Assembly (NCBI RefSeq): GCF_004014855.1
Contig: NZ_CP034930.1
Span: 1,302,001-1,366,000 of the forward strand
Direction: 5' to 3'
Length of the DNA: 64,000 bases
Source: Apibacter raozihei
Lineage (GTDB): Bacteria; Bacteroidota; Bacteroidia; Flavobacteriales; Weeksellaceae
Under the pieces are notes generated by a model. That model searched no databases. It had not been told where the DNA came from and worked only from the letters and a program-made list of their open reading frames with translations. Shown here one piece after another: positions 54,786 to 64,000 of the stretch. The position numbers and the translations under genes are program-made. Position 1 is the first letter of the stretch; every line of letters begins with the position of its first letter.

Positions 54786-55370
54786 CTATTTATTTAGCCA
54801 GTTATAAACTTTATCCGATAAAACAGATTCTTTAGGATGAATAACTTCTACCAATTGACCATTTTCATCAATTAAGTATTTTTGAAAGTTCCATTCAACT
54901 TCAGAATCTAATTTTCCGTTCTCCTTCTTTTGGGTTAACCATTGATAAAGGGGAGCCATATCGGATCCTTTAACTGATATTTTTGACATCATAGGAAAAG
55001 TTACACCGTAATTCAAAGTGCAAAATTTCTTAATATCTTCATTTGTACCAGGTTCCTGTTCTAAGAAATTATTAGCAGGAAAACCTAAAATCACAAAGTT
55101 TTTTTCCTTATAATCTTGGTAAAGCTTTTCCAGATCAGCATATTGAGGTGTGTTTCCACATTTCGAAGCCACATTGACTATCATCACTTTTTTACCTTTT
55201 AGTTCAGACAAATCAAAAATTTTCCCATTAATATCATTAACTTTAAAATCATATAAAGATTTTGATATAGGCGTTGCCGTCTGATTGTCAGAAGATTTAT
55301 TTTTTTGAGTACAGCTTATGTATAAAACAGATGCTAGAATAGAAACGGTAATTAATAATTTAATTTTCAT
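54786..55370 (-). CDS. Glutathione peroxidase-like lipoprotein (thiol peroxidase)
   Basis: 195 aa from the ATG at 55370, giving a lipoprotein signal ending at Cys20 (LYISC). The in-frame ATG at 55400 would lie upstream of the -7 element and is less likely. GPx motifs are VNVASKCGNT (peroxidatic Cys rather than Sec), GFPANNFLEQEPG and WNFQKYLID. It reduces peroxides in the periplasm, probably with thioredoxin-like donors. Confidence 0.92.
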   Translation of the reverse strand: MKIKLLITVSILASVLYISCTQKNKSSDNQTATPISKSLYDFKVNDINGKIFDLSELKGKKVMIVNVASKCGNTPQYADLEKLYQDYKEKNFVILGFPANNFLEQEPGTNEDIKKFCTLNYGVTFPMMSKISVKGSDMAPLYQWLTQKKENGKLDSEVEWNFQKYLIDENGQLVEVIHPKESVLSDKVYNWLNK

Positions 55371-55387
55371 TTTTAAGTTCTTTATTA

Positions 55388-55395
55388 CAAAGGTA
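55388..55395 (-). promoter_or_regulatory. Candidate -7 element of the peroxidase gene
   Basis: The minus strand reads TACCTTTG (TAnnTTTG), 17 bases before the ATG at 55370. Confidence 0.4.
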
Positions 55396-55516
55396 AGCAC
55401 TTTATCCTTTTAATAGTTAATTAGTTCTGATTAGTTTAGAAGTTTTTTAAATTTATAAAGTAATAAATAGGATAGTAAAATAGCTAAAGGATAAAGTGTG
55501 TCTAACAAATAAGTAG

Positions 55517-55524
55517 TATTTTTG
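55517..55524 (+). promoter_or_regulatory. Candidate -7 element of M43 protease 1
   Basis: TATTTTTG ends 8 bases before the ATG at 55533, so the leader would be very short. Confidence 0.4.
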
Positions 55525-55532
55525 TAAATTCA

Positions 55533-56945
55533 ATGATTATGATTATGAAAGAACAAGCGCTTATTGGGATTATCAGGCAATTATGTATATATATTCTGGT
55601 CGTTGTATGTTCAATAAACATACAGGCTCAGCAAAAAAATAAAATATTTGGATCCTCTGTGCCGGAGTTCGGAGAGGATCCGCAAACAGGCTATATTCGA
55701 TGTGCAACCGTTGAATATGAAAAGTACTTGCAAAACAAAGAAGACAAACGGTTGTCTGATTCAGAATTTGAAAAGTGGATAGCTCCAAAAGCTAAAAATA
55801 TGAAGCGATTATTATCTACTGGTAAAACAGACGGAGAAGTTTTTATTATACCTGTAGTAGTTCATGTGGTTCATAATGGTACTGTAGTAGGAGAAGGAGC
55901 AAATATTTCTGATGAACGGGTAATTTCTCAAATCACTGTGTTAAATCAGGATTACAGGAAAATGCTGAACACACGAGGGTATAATGATAATCCGGTAGGA
56001 GCAGATATGGAAATTGAATTTCGTCTGGCAAAAGTAGATCCTTACGGTAAAGAAACTAATGGTATTAACAGAGTACAGATTCCCGGATATGTTTGGAATT
56101 CAAGTAATATTGAAAATGTTTTAAAGCCAAGAACCCAATGGGACCCTGAAAAATATTTCAATATCTGGGTTTGTGAGTTTGGAGGTGATTTGGACAGAAC
56201 TTTAGGATATGCACAGTTTCCTGCAAATTCAGGATTACAAGGAATGGAAGCTCCATTTACAGCTAATACTGACGGAGTAATTATTCGTTGGTCCGCTTTT
56301 GGAACTTCGGATATAGTTTCCGGAAGTTACAGTTCACCCTATGACAAGGGGCGTACCTTAACCCACGAAATTGGTCATGCATTAGGGTTAAGACATATCT
56401 GGGGAGATAATTCTTCTTGTATAGTCGATGAAACCGATAGTTATAATGACTATTGTTTAGATACTCCGGCATCATCTCAGGCAAACTATTATTGCACTCA
56501 AATAGTAGATTCTTGTCCGTCTGATCCGGGAAACGATATGACCGAAAATTACATGGATTATACCAATGATACCTGTATGAACACATTTACGGAAGATCAA
56601 AAAGCAAGAATTCTTACTGTTTTAACCAATTCTCCTAGAAGAGTAAATCTTACCAAATCCGAAGTATGGAAAAGTGGAACAGAAACAAATGATACTCATG
56701 AAGACATTTATATTTACCCTAATCCGGCAAAAGAAAATTTAGAAGTGAGAATTCCGGATGCTGAAGAAACAGCTTTAAGCTATAAAATATATAATAGCGT
56801 AGGTCAAATCATGGCAAAAAATGAAGAAGTTAATGCAAAATCCGGTTTTAGAATAATTACCAGCAGTTTTGAGCCTGGAATTTATGTTTTAAAGCTTTCA
56901 ACAGATAAAAGGAATAAAAAAATAAGATTTATGGTTATTAGATAA
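55533..56945 (+). CDS. M43-family zinc metalloprotease with T9SS signal, copy 1
   Basis: 470 aa. A hydrophobic signal region (about 8-32, ending NIQAQ) is followed by a propeptide-like segment and a pappalysin-type catalytic domain. The zinc motif is HEIGHALGLRH (HExxHxxGxxH) in THEIGHALGLRHIWGD, and the Met-turn is in ENYMDYTND. The C-terminal about 75 residues (YIYPNPAKENLEVRI, then GIYVLKLST) form a type A type IX secretion sorting domain. Exported and probably anchored or released at the surface. Tandem copy follows. Confidence 0.93.
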   Translation: MIMIMKEQALIGIIRQLCIYILVVVCSINIQAQQKNKIFGSSVPEFGEDPQTGYIRCATVEYEKYLQNKEDKRLSDSEFEKWIAPKAKNMKRLLSTGKTDGEVFIIPVVVHVVHNGTVVGEGANISDERVISQITVLNQDYRKMLNTRGYNDNPVGADMEIEFRLAKVDPYGKETNGINRVQIPGYVWNSSNIENVLKPRTQWDPEKYFNIWVCEFGGDLDRTLGYAQFPANSGLQGMEAPFTANTDGVIIRWSAFGTSDIVSGSYSSPYDKGRTLTHEIGHALGLRHIWGDNSSCIVDETDSYNDYCLDTPASSQANYYCTQIVDSCPSDPGNDMTENYMDYTNDTCMNTFTEDQKARILTVLTNSPRRVNLTKSEVWKSGTETNDTHEDIYIYPNPAKENLEVRIPDAEETALSYKIYNSVGQIMAKNEEVNAKSGFRIITSSFEPGIYVLKLSTDKRNKKIRFMVIR

Positions 56946-56993
56946 AACGAAATAAAAAAAGTAACTTTTTGTTAAAGTTAATATCCTAAAAAA

Positions 56994-57032
56994 AATGATC
57001 TGATTATATACTAATCAGATCATTTTTTTTTA
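56994..57032 (+). terminator. Rho-independent terminator of M43 protease 1
   Basis: AATGATCTGATTA-TATAC-TAATCAGATCATT is a perfect 13-bp stem followed by eight T residues. Confidence 0.85.
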
Positions 57033-57099
57033 TAAATAGCTAACAAAGATTAATTTAACTTTTGTTTATAAAATAGGTATTTTTTTATTGATATTGTTG

Positions 57100-57107
57100 T
57101 ATATTTG
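57100..57107 (+). promoter_or_regulatory. Candidate -7 element of M43 protease 2
   Basis: TATATTTG matches TAnnTTTG, 79 bases before the ATG at 57187. With the terminator upstream it suggests the two proteases are transcribed separately. Confidence 0.35.
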
Positions 57108-57186
57108 GTTGCTAAGTATAATACTTTTCAAGTAATATTATATTATATATAAATTATAATTAATAATCGTTCTAAAATAAAAAAAT

Positions 57187-58602
57187 ATGAAACATAAATT
57201 TACTGCTGAAGTTAAAAAGATCTTTATTGTTGCAAGCAGTTTTGTTTTTTTGTATGGTAATGCACAAAATCATACTATCGATCAAGATGAAAAAAATGAT
57301 GTAAACAAAAATAATCCTGAGCCTAGAATTAGTTTTTGTGGTAATGAGGAATACGAAAAGTATTTAGAAGAAAAATACAATTATAAACCCTCTGTAAAAA
57401 AATTCGAAGAATGGTTGGCTCCAAAAGTTCTTAATACAAAATTAAAATTAAAATCAGCTCGATATAAGGACGAAGTAAAGATCATACCTGTGATTGTTCA
57501 CGTAGTGGCACCAGAACATGAAAAGATAGGAGAAGGAGGTAATCTTTCTGATGAAAGGATTAATTCCCAGATTGAGGTGTTGAATCAGGATTTTAGAAGA
57601 ATGCCGGGATCTCGTGGATTTAACACTAATCCTATAGGTGTAGATACAGGTATTGAATTTCGGTTAGCAAAAATAGATCCGAATGGAAATCCTACCAATG
57701 GTATCAATCGAATTCCTTTAGTAGGAAAATATTTAAACAAGCAACAAATAGAAGAAACTATAAAACCTCAAACACAATGGGATCCTGAAAAATATATGAA
57801 TATCTGGGTGATTTATATTATTCCTCAGTATGTCTCGGCTCCCATTGGATATTCCTCCTTTCCACATGCTTCGGGCCTGGATGGTCTTGAGGATCTTAAA
57901 GGTATTGAATTTATTGCAAACAGAGACGGAGTAGTTATTAATCCGGAAGCTTTTGGTTCATCAGATACAGTTGAAGGAAATTATCGTGAAAGATTAGACA
58001 AGGGACGTACTTTAACCCATGAAACGGGACATTTTTTAGGATTAAGACATATTTGGGGAGATAATGAATCTTGTGAGCTGGATGAAAAGGATAGTCATAA
58101 TGACTATTGTTTAGATACTCCGGCAGCATCTCATGCAAACTGGGAGTGTGATCAGATTGTAGATTCATGTCCGTTGGCTCCCGGAAATGATATGACAGAA
58201 AATTATATGGATTATAGCTATGATGCCTGTACGAATACATTTACGGAAGATCAAAAAGCAAGAATGTTGACTGTTTTAGCTAATTCACCCAGAAGAGCCT
58301 CTCTTCTGACATCCAAGGTGTGGTTAGATGTTAATGATACGGAAGTAAAAGATACCTCTGGTGATATACTTATATATCCTAATCCGGCGAAAGATAAATT
58401 TGAGGTTGTTATTTCTCAAGAAAATGAAACGGTTAAAACGTATGAGATATTTACCGGTTTAGGGCAATTAATTAAAAAAGAAGAAGTAAATGCATCTACT
58501 CGCTTCACCGTCAATACGTCTTCTTTTTCACCAGGTCTTTATTTTATCAAATTATCAACTAATAAAAAAACAAAAAAGATTAAATTCATAATAGTTAAAT
58601 AA
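57187..58602 (+). CDS. M43-family zinc metalloprotease with T9SS signal, copy 2
   Basis: 471 aa paralogue of the preceding protein along its whole length. Signal region (about 12-27), HETGHFLGLRH zinc motif, ENYMDYSYDACTNTFTEDQKARM and a type A sorting domain (LIYPNPAKDKFEV, then GLYFIKLSTN) are all present. The catalytic core is strongly conserved while the propeptide and substrate-facing loops differ, so the pair may cut different proteins. Own promoter and leader. Confidence 0.93.
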   Translation: MKHKFTAEVKKIFIVASSFVFLYGNAQNHTIDQDEKNDVNKNNPEPRISFCGNEEYEKYLEEKYNYKPSVKKFEEWLAPKVLNTKLKLKSARYKDEVKIIPVIVHVVAPEHEKIGEGGNLSDERINSQIEVLNQDFRRMPGSRGFNTNPIGVDTGIEFRLAKIDPNGNPTNGINRIPLVGKYLNKQQIEETIKPQTQWDPEKYMNIWVIYIIPQYVSAPIGYSSFPHASGLDGLEDLKGIEFIANRDGVVINPEAFGSSDTVEGNYRERLDKGRTLTHETGHFLGLRHIWGDNESCELDEKDSHNDYCLDTPAASHANWECDQIVDSCPLAPGNDMTENYMDYSYDACTNTFTEDQKARMLTVLANSPRRASLLTSKVWLDVNDTEVKDTSGDILIYPNPAKDKFEVVISQENETVKTYEIFTGLGQLIKKEEVNASTRFTVNTSSFSPGLYFIKLSTNKKTKKIKFIIVK

Positions 58603-58730
58603 AAAGTAGTACCTTTAATTAAATTATCAACTATTAAACTATCTGTCTGGTGGACAAAATTATATTTTATTTTTCATGAGGGTATAATATTTTTATATAG
58701 GTATACAGAGAGAAAAAAATATTCTTTTTA

Positions 58731-58738
58731 TAATTTTG
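58731..58738 (+). promoter_or_regulatory. Candidate -7 element of cydAB
   Basis: TAATTTTG matches TAnnTTTG, 21 bases before the cydA ATG. Confidence 0.4.
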
Positions 58739-58759
58739 CACTCATATTTACAATAACAG

Positions 58760-60106
58760 ATGGATGATTTTATAGCAGCTCGCTCGCAAATGGCCCTTTC
58801 ATTAGGGTTTCATATTATTTTTGCCTGCATAGGAATGGTTTTACCCATTTTCATGGCAATATCACATTTCAAATATTTAAGAACTAAAAATGAAATATAT
58901 AAGGGTATTACCAAAGCCTGGAGCAAAGGAATAGCTATTCTTTTTGCTACTGGGGCAGTTTCCGGAACCATGCTTTCATTTGAATTGGGTCTTTTGTGGC
59001 CTAAATTTATGGAGCATGCAGGTCCCATATTTGGTATGCCTTTTTCATTGGAAGGTACTGCTTTTTTTGTTGAAGCTATAGCGTTAGGATTTTACTTATA
59101 CGGATGGGGGAGATTTAATCCTTGGTTTCACTGGTTTACAGGCCTGTTAGTAGGAATAAGTGGTTTAGCTTCGGGGGTTTTGGTTGTTGCAGCCAATGCG
59201 TGGATGAATAGTCCGGCAGGGTTTGATTACATTAACGGACAGTATTTAAATATAGATCCCATAAAAGCGATGTTTAACGATGCCTGGTTTTCTCAGGCTC
59301 TTCATATGATTCTTGCAGCCTTTGTAGCTACCGGGTTTGCTATTGCCGGAATACATGCTTTAATGATCCTAAAGAAAAAAAATGTACTTTTTCATACAAA
59401 AGCGTTTAAAATAGCTGCTATATGCGCTTCAATAGCAGCATTATTACAACCTTTAAGCGGAGATATTTCAGCTAAGGATGTAACTAAAAGACAGCCTGAA
59501 AAACTCGCAGCTATGGAAGCTCACTTTAATACGGAACCTTCAACGCCTTTTATTGTAGGGGGAATTGTAGATGAAAAAAATGAAAAGGTGGATTATGCTC
59601 TTAAAATTCCTGGAATGCTTAGCTTTTTAGCACATGGTGATTTCAAGACTCCTGTCAAAGGTCTTAACGAGTTTCCTAAGCAAGACAGACCTCCGGTTTC
59701 CATTGTCCATTATTCCTTTCAGATTATGATAACTCTCGGAGTTTTGCTAATGATTATAGGGGGATTATATATAATTGCTCTGATAAAGAAAAGATCCTGG
59801 TTACAAAAAAAATGGTTGTTTAAGCTTTTTGTTTTTGCAATCCCGCTAGGATATATAGCATTAGAAGCAGGCTGGGTCGTGACTGAAGTAGGAAGACAAC
59901 CCTGGATTATTTATCGGGTTATGAGAACAGCAGATGCAGTAACCCCTATGCCGGGTATAGCATATTCATTCTATTTGTTTACCGGAATATTTATTTCTTT
60001 GTCTTTAATTGTTACATTTTTAATTTACAGACAGATTAAAATGGTTCCCAAGTTATACGATCCGACAGACGAAAATTTTAATACTAAAATCAATAAAATC
60101 TTATAA
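58760..60106 (+). CDS. cydA: Cytochrome bd quinol oxidase subunit I (CydA)
   Basis: 448 aa, about nine membrane helices. The heme ligand region GFHIIFACIGM near the N-terminus, GTAFFVEAIALGFYLYGWGRF and the C-terminal GWVVTEVGRQPWIIYRVMRT are classic CydA motifs. The periplasmic Q-loop is short, as in Bacteroidota. Subunit I binds quinol and hemes b558, b595 and d, allowing respiration at very low oxygen. cydB starts 1 base after its stop. Confidence 0.97.
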   Translation: MDDFIAARSQMALSLGFHIIFACIGMVLPIFMAISHFKYLRTKNEIYKGITKAWSKGIAILFATGAVSGTMLSFELGLLWPKFMEHAGPIFGMPFSLEGTAFFVEAIALGFYLYGWGRFNPWFHWFTGLLVGISGLASGVLVVAANAWMNSPAGFDYINGQYLNIDPIKAMFNDAWFSQALHMILAAFVATGFAIAGIHALMILKKKNVLFHTKAFKIAAICASIAALLQPLSGDISAKDVTKRQPEKLAAMEAHFNTEPSTPFIVGGIVDEKNEKVDYALKIPGMLSFLAHGDFKTPVKGLNEFPKQDRPPVSIVHYSFQIMITLGVLLMIIGGLYIIALIKKRSWLQKKWLFKLFVFAIPLGYIALEAGWVVTEVGRQPWIIYRVMRTADAVTPMPGIAYSFYLFTGIFISLSLIVTFLIYRQIKMVPKLYDPTDENFNTKINKIL

Positions 60107-60107
60107 A

Positions 60108-61115
60108 ATGTTTTACCTATACGTAGTTATCTTTTTTTTGTGGACAGCCATCGGATTATACATTTTATTAGGAGGTGCAGATTTTGGAGCCGGAATAGTA
60201 GAGTTTTTTACAGGTCCGAAAAACAAAAAAAGAGTTAGAAGAATCATGTACAACGGTATGGGGCCAGTTTGGGAAACCAACCATATGTGGCTAATCATTG
60301 TTATAGTAATTCTTTTCGTAGGATTTCCTAAAATATATTCCACACTTTCCACCCATTTACATATTCCTTTGCTTTTAATGCTGGTAGGAATTATTGCAAG
60401 AGGTACAGCCTTTGCTTTTAGAAATTATGATGCAGTAAAGGATGATTGGCAAAATGTATATGATGCTATTTTTACGATATCAAGTTTATTCACACCGTTT
60501 TTTTTGGGAATCATAGCAGGAGCCACAGTAGCCGGAAGTATAGATTTGGAAGCTACCGGGTTTTTACAAGCCTATATTTTTAGCTGGCTCACACCTTTCG
60601 GCTGTGCTATAGGCTTTTTTACCATAGCTATCTGTGGATATTTATCTTCCTGTTATGCATTGGCACAGGTTAAAGACAAAGAAGATCAAGACTTTTTATC
60701 CAGAAAAGTTAAGGTTTTTACTTTTGTTGTTGTATTATTTGGAGGTATGGTCTTCCTGGCGGCTCATTATTCAGGAATTCCGCTAATTCAATGGATATTT
60801 GGCGAAACAATCGGTCAGATAGCTGTTTTACTGGCTACTCTTTCATTAGGCGGAGTATTTTACGGACTAAAAAATAAATGGTTTAAAACATTAAGAATTT
60901 TTGCCGGATTTCAGGTAGTCATGATTTTGCTGGCAGTTACCTACCAGCATTACCCTAATCTGGTGGTGTTTAAAAACGGTTATCTTTCATTACTGGAAAG
61001 TGGCAGTGATTCCAAATCTATAGCATCATTGGCCTGGGCGCTTATGTTAGGAAGTATTTTTATTCTTCCCGGAGCATTTCACTTAATATATTCCTTTCAG
61101 TCCAAGAAAAAATAA
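60108..61115 (+). CDS. cydB: Cytochrome bd quinol oxidase subunit II (CydB)
   Basis: 335 aa polytopic protein with the CydB opening GLYILLGGADFGAGIVEFF and GPVWETNHMWLIIV. It pairs with CydA; no cydX or cydDC is visible next to it. The presence of a bd oxidase fits a microaerobic or host-associated lifestyle, though this does not prove one. Confidence 0.96.
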   Translation: MFYLYVVIFFLWTAIGLYILLGGADFGAGIVEFFTGPKNKKRVRRIMYNGMGPVWETNHMWLIIVIVILFVGFPKIYSTLSTHLHIPLLLMLVGIIARGTAFAFRNYDAVKDDWQNVYDAIFTISSLFTPFFLGIIAGATVAGSIDLEATGFLQAYIFSWLTPFGCAIGFFTIAICGYLSSCYALAQVKDKEDQDFLSRKVKVFTFVVVLFGGMVFLAAHYSGIPLIQWIFGETIGQIAVLLATLSLGGVFYGLKNKWFKTLRIFAGFQVVMILLAVTYQHYPNLVVFKNGYLSLLESGSDSKSIASLAWALMLGSIFILPGAFHLIYSFQSKKK

Positions 61116-61158
61116 AACTTACGTATTAACAATGTGTATAAAATATAAAGGATTTGGC

Positions 61159-61166
61159 TATTTTTG
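61159..61166 (+). promoter_or_regulatory. Candidate -7 element of the helicase gene
   Basis: TATTTTTG matches TAnnTTTG, 23 bases before the ATG at 61190. Confidence 0.4.
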
Positions 61167-61189
61167 TCATATCCTTTTTTTATAAATAG

Positions 61190-64000
61190 ATGGGGTCTAG
61201 CTATACCATATATAATGCATCTGCCGGAGCAGGAAAGACCTATACATTGGTTAAGAATTTTCTTACCATTTTATTGAAAAATGAGAATCCGGAATCTGTT
61301 CGATCTATATTGGCTGTAACTTTTACAAACAAAGCAGCTAATGAAATGAAAAACAGAATACTTTCGTGGTTAAAAGCTTTTTCAGAATCTGAATCATCTA
61401 CCGAACATCCTGTTTTAAAAGAAATTTCTCTTGAGTTGGGACTCAATCTAAAAGAGGTCAAGCTAAGAGCTAAAAAGGCACTTTCCTATATTTTACATCA
61501 TTATTCCCTGTTAAGTATCAGTACCATTGATAAATTTAACTTAAGGCTGATGAAATCTTTTACTAAGGAATTGGGTTTATCCTATTCATTTGCTGTTGAA
61601 CTAGATTCATCAGATTATCTGAAACAATCAATTGATGAATTAATAGATCAGTTAGGAACAGATAACCCTTTTGCAGAAGTTATATTAAATTATGTATTTT
61701 GGAAGTTTGAAAACGAATCTTCAACAGAGATAAGAAAAGAATTACTTGTTTCATCCCAGAACTTTTTAAAGGAAATGCATTTGGATAAAATAACCTCTGT
61801 TTCCGAAAAAGACTTCGACGACTTTAGAAAATTAACTCAACTTTTGATTAATCGTATTAAAGATAATAATGAAGATATACAGTTTCTGGCTAAAAGAGCG
61901 ATTCATTTAATTGAAAATAATCATCTGGAAGTGTATGATTTTTATCAGGGAGCTAGAGGAATGGCAGGTTTTTTTTACAAATTAACGGTACCTGAAAATA
62001 GTATTAATAATTATCATTCCATAAAAACAAATTCAACCTATTATATTGACTTTTGCGAAAACGAAAAATACGCAAAATCCAAATCACTTCGTGAAAACGA
62101 TATCCGTGAAATAGCTCCCGAACTAATATCTATATTTTCTGATATAAAAAAGAAAATCAATCGTATAAAAATTGATGAATCCGTAAGAAGAAATTTAATT
62201 ACTATTGAATTACAGTCTGAAATCGGAAGATTCCTTAATGGAAAAAAAGAAGAACAAGACATACTTTTTCTTTCCGATGTAAATCCTATTATAAGTAAGC
62301 ATCTTAAAGACGAACCCGTAGCTTTTATATATGAAAAGTTAGGAGGAAGGTACAATCATTACTTTATAGATGAGTTTCAGGATACTTCACAGTTACAATG
62401 GAATAATCTGACTCCGCTTATAGACAATGCTAGGGTTTCGAATGGCACTTCCATAACTTTGGTGGGTGATCCTAAGCAAGCTATATATCGTTTCAGATCA
62501 GGGAAACCTGAAATTTTGATGAATCTGATTTCTTCTTCGGAGCAGCAAAATATAACGGTAATTACCTTGGGAAATAATTATAGGAGTTTACCCAACATTG
62601 TAGATTTTAATAATAAATTTTATAAATTTCTGGCAGAAACAGAATTGGATTCAAAAGAATATCGTGTACTTTTTGGTGATAATTCATATCAGGTTCCAAA
62701 ACAGGAAAAGGGAGGAAGAGTTCAGGTATCTTTTGTAAAACCTTCGGATGAAGAAGGTAATTATTTAGCTTCCACAGTTTTGGATATTATTAAGGAAGCA
62801 ATAGAAAATGGATTTTCGTATAAAGATATTGCTGTGCTGGTACGTAATAAAAAGCATAGTTATCCTATCGTAGAGCTCTTGGCAGAAAATGATATACCTA
62901 TTTTAACGGAAGAAGCCCTTTTGGTGGCTTCATCTCCTGCTGTAAAATCTATTATTGCCGCTTTTCGATGGCTAAATCAGGTTCATGATAAAGAACAGCT
63001 GGTTATTATGCTTTACTATCTCTGGAAGCTGGATAAAATCATCATTAAAGATTATACGGCAGAAATGCTGATAATAAAAAATCTGAATTTTGATGAATCT
63101 ATTGTTTATTTACAAAATCAGTTGGGAATTAATGTAAGATACCAGCAAAATAACAGTCTCAGTTTTTTTGATTTTGCCGAGGAATTGATTCAATCTTTAG
63201 GTTTTGGTAGTAAAGAAAATATGTATTTATCAGCTTTACTTGATTTAATTCTACAGATGGAAAAATCCGGAGCCATCAGTTTAAAAGAATTTTTAGAAAG
63301 TTGGGAGCTAAAAAGCCCGGGTTTATCCATCCGGTTTCCTGAAAATATGAATGCAGTTCAAATCATGACCATTCATAAATCTAAAGGTCTAGAGTTTCCG
63401 GTGGTCATTAATCCAATTATGGACAGGCGAAACATGAATGAAGAATATTGGTTTCCCTTAGATAAAAGCTTATACAATGGCTTTGAACAATACTATACAT
63501 CCACAAAATCCGGTTTGGAAGAAGTGGATGAAAATATCAAAGAAGTAGTAGATTACCAGTCATTTGAAAAGAGTATTGATGATTTATGCGTTCAATACGT
63601 TGCAACTACTCGTGCCTCACAACAATTATTTCTGATTCAGGAAAAAAAAGAAAAAAGTAAAGAAACTTTAATAGAAAAATTTTTGTCAGCAAATTCCTAC
63701 AACATTTCTGAAAAGTCTATAGAATTGTATGATCAGGATAATTACGGAAGTAAAGGTTCGGAAAATGAAAAAAATATTTCTAATGAAGAAAAAATCAACT
63801 GGAATTCTAACCGATGGAATAAAAAAATAAGAGTTAGTACGGAAATGCATAAATATTATTCTGAAGAAAACAAAGACATTCAATACGGAAACAGTATACA
63901 TACTATATTGGAGCAGGTTAATACTTATGATGATTTACAGAAAGTAATAAAAAAAATGGTACTTAACGGTATAATTCAAAAAAAAGAAGAATCATCTGTG
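61190..64000 (+). CDS. UvrD/RecB-like helicase-nuclease (AddA-type), 3' end outside window
   Basis: 937 codons are visible with an open frame to the window end. SF1A helicase motifs are present: Walker A NASAGAGKTYTLVKNFL (8-24), motif Ia TFTNKAANEMK, motif II DEFQDTSQLQWN, motif III LVGDPKQAIYRFRSG, motif IV NNYRSLPNIVDFNN and motif V TIHKSKGLEFPVV. The family is the recombination-repair AddA/RecB type, usually about 1,000-1,050 aa in Flavobacteria with a PD-(D/E)XK nuclease at the C-terminus, which would lie beyond the window. Confidence 0.93.
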   Translation, partial: MGSSYTIYNASAGAGKTYTLVKNFLTILLKNENPESVRSILAVTFTNKAANEMKNRILSWLKAFSESESSTEHPVLKEISLELGLNLKEVKLRAKKALSYILHHYSLLSISTIDKFNLRLMKSFTKELGLSYSFAVELDSSDYLKQSIDELIDQLGTDNPFAEVILNYVFWKFENESSTEIRKELLVSSQNFLKEMHLDKITSVSEKDFDDFRKLTQLLINRIKDNNEDIQFLAKRAIHLIENNHLEVYDFYQGARGMAGFFYKLTVPENSINNYHSIKTNSTYYIDFCENEKYAKSKSLRENDIREIAPELISIFSDIKKKINRIKIDESVRRNLITIELQSEIGRFLNGKKEEQDILFLSDVNPIISKHLKDEPVAFIYEKLGGRYNHYFIDEFQDTSQLQWNNLTPLIDNARVSNGTSITLVGDPKQAIYRFRSGKPEILMNLISSSEQQNITVITLGNNYRSLPNIVDFNNKFYKFLAETELDSKEYRVLFGDNSYQVPKQEKGGRVQVSFVKPSDEEGNYLASTVLDIIKEAIENGFSYKDIAVLVRNKKHSYPIVELLAENDIPILTEEALLVASSPAVKSIIAAFRWLNQVHDKEQLVIMLYYLWKLDKIIIKDYTAEMLIIKNLNFDESIVYLQNQLGINVRYQQNNSLSFFDFAEELIQSLGFGSKENMYLSALLDLILQMEKSGAISLKEFLESWELKSPGLSIRFPENMNAVQIMTIHKSKGLEFPVVINPIMDRRNMNEEYWFPLDKSLYNGFEQYYTSTKSGLEEVDENIKEVVDYQSFEKSIDDLCVQYVATTRASQQLFLIQEKKEKSKETLIEKFLSANSYNISEKSIELYDQDNYGSKGSENEKNISNEEKINWNSNRWNKKIRVSTEMHKYYSEENKDIQYGNSIHTILEQVNTYDDLQKVIKKMVLNGIIQKKEESSV

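Noticed and set aside
1-64000. tRNA, rRNA, CRISPR, prophage or insertion sequence
   Set aside because: I saw no cloverleaf-like sequence, no repeat array, no transposase or integrase and no terminal repeats in the intergenic regions.

Overview
The window is a chromosomal segment of an AT-rich member of the Bacteroidota, most likely class Flavobacteriia (Weeksellaceae-like). The main evidence is the flavobacterial order of the division/cell-wall cluster, the exosortase XrtF pair, DUF3098 beside ftsX and uppP, type IX secretion C-terminal signals, and Bacteroidota-type promoters (TAnnTTTG). I see no rRNA, tRNA, insertion sequence, prophage or CRISPR array.

Layout. 1-15.5 kb (minus strand) is a complete dcw cluster from mraZ to ftsZ, with overlapping or nearly abutting genes, followed by a partial GatB/YqeY-domain gene. 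15.7-25.1 kb holds housekeeping genes: a hydrolase, engB, rlmB, the xrtF pair, rpsO-pnp, a META lipoprotein, rhodanese and an M13 peptidase. 25.2-36.6 kb carries ftsE, two glycosyltransferases and a flippase, a pseudouridine synthase, panB, a kinase/RapZ-C pair, uppP-DUF3098-ftsX, rsmA and a YHS lipoprotein. 54.8-64 kb carries a glutathione peroxidase, two tandem M43 proteases with type IX secretion tails, cydAB and a UvrD/RecB-like helicase that runs off the end.

The striking part is 36.6-54.7 kb, which looks like an ADP-ribose/NAD-responsive regulon. Five copies of a 17-bp inverted repeat, TGYGTA-N5-TACRCA in ideal form, lie upstream of three transcription units: (1) a VWA protein, a divergent PurA-like protein and a J-domain/pseudokinase fusion; (2) an NrtR-type Nudix regulator followed by NADAR, sirtuin, ADP-ribosylglycohydrolase, macro domain and KptA RNA 2'-phosphotransferase; (3) a YmdB-like macro domain and a PARG-like protein. 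A second ADP-ribosylglycohydrolase lies just before unit 3. At two of these promoters the operator starts on the last two bases of the -7 element, exactly where a repressor would block initiation.

My reading is that NrtR represses all three units until free ADP-ribose rises. The cell would then make enzymes that strip, hydrolyse or recycle ADP-ribose adducts, 2'-phosphorylated RNA and O-acetyl-ADP-ribose, together with an uncharacterised VWA/PurA-like/J-pseudokinase module. Neither an ADP-ribosyltransferase nor an RNA ligase is recognisable in this window, so the trigger is unknown.
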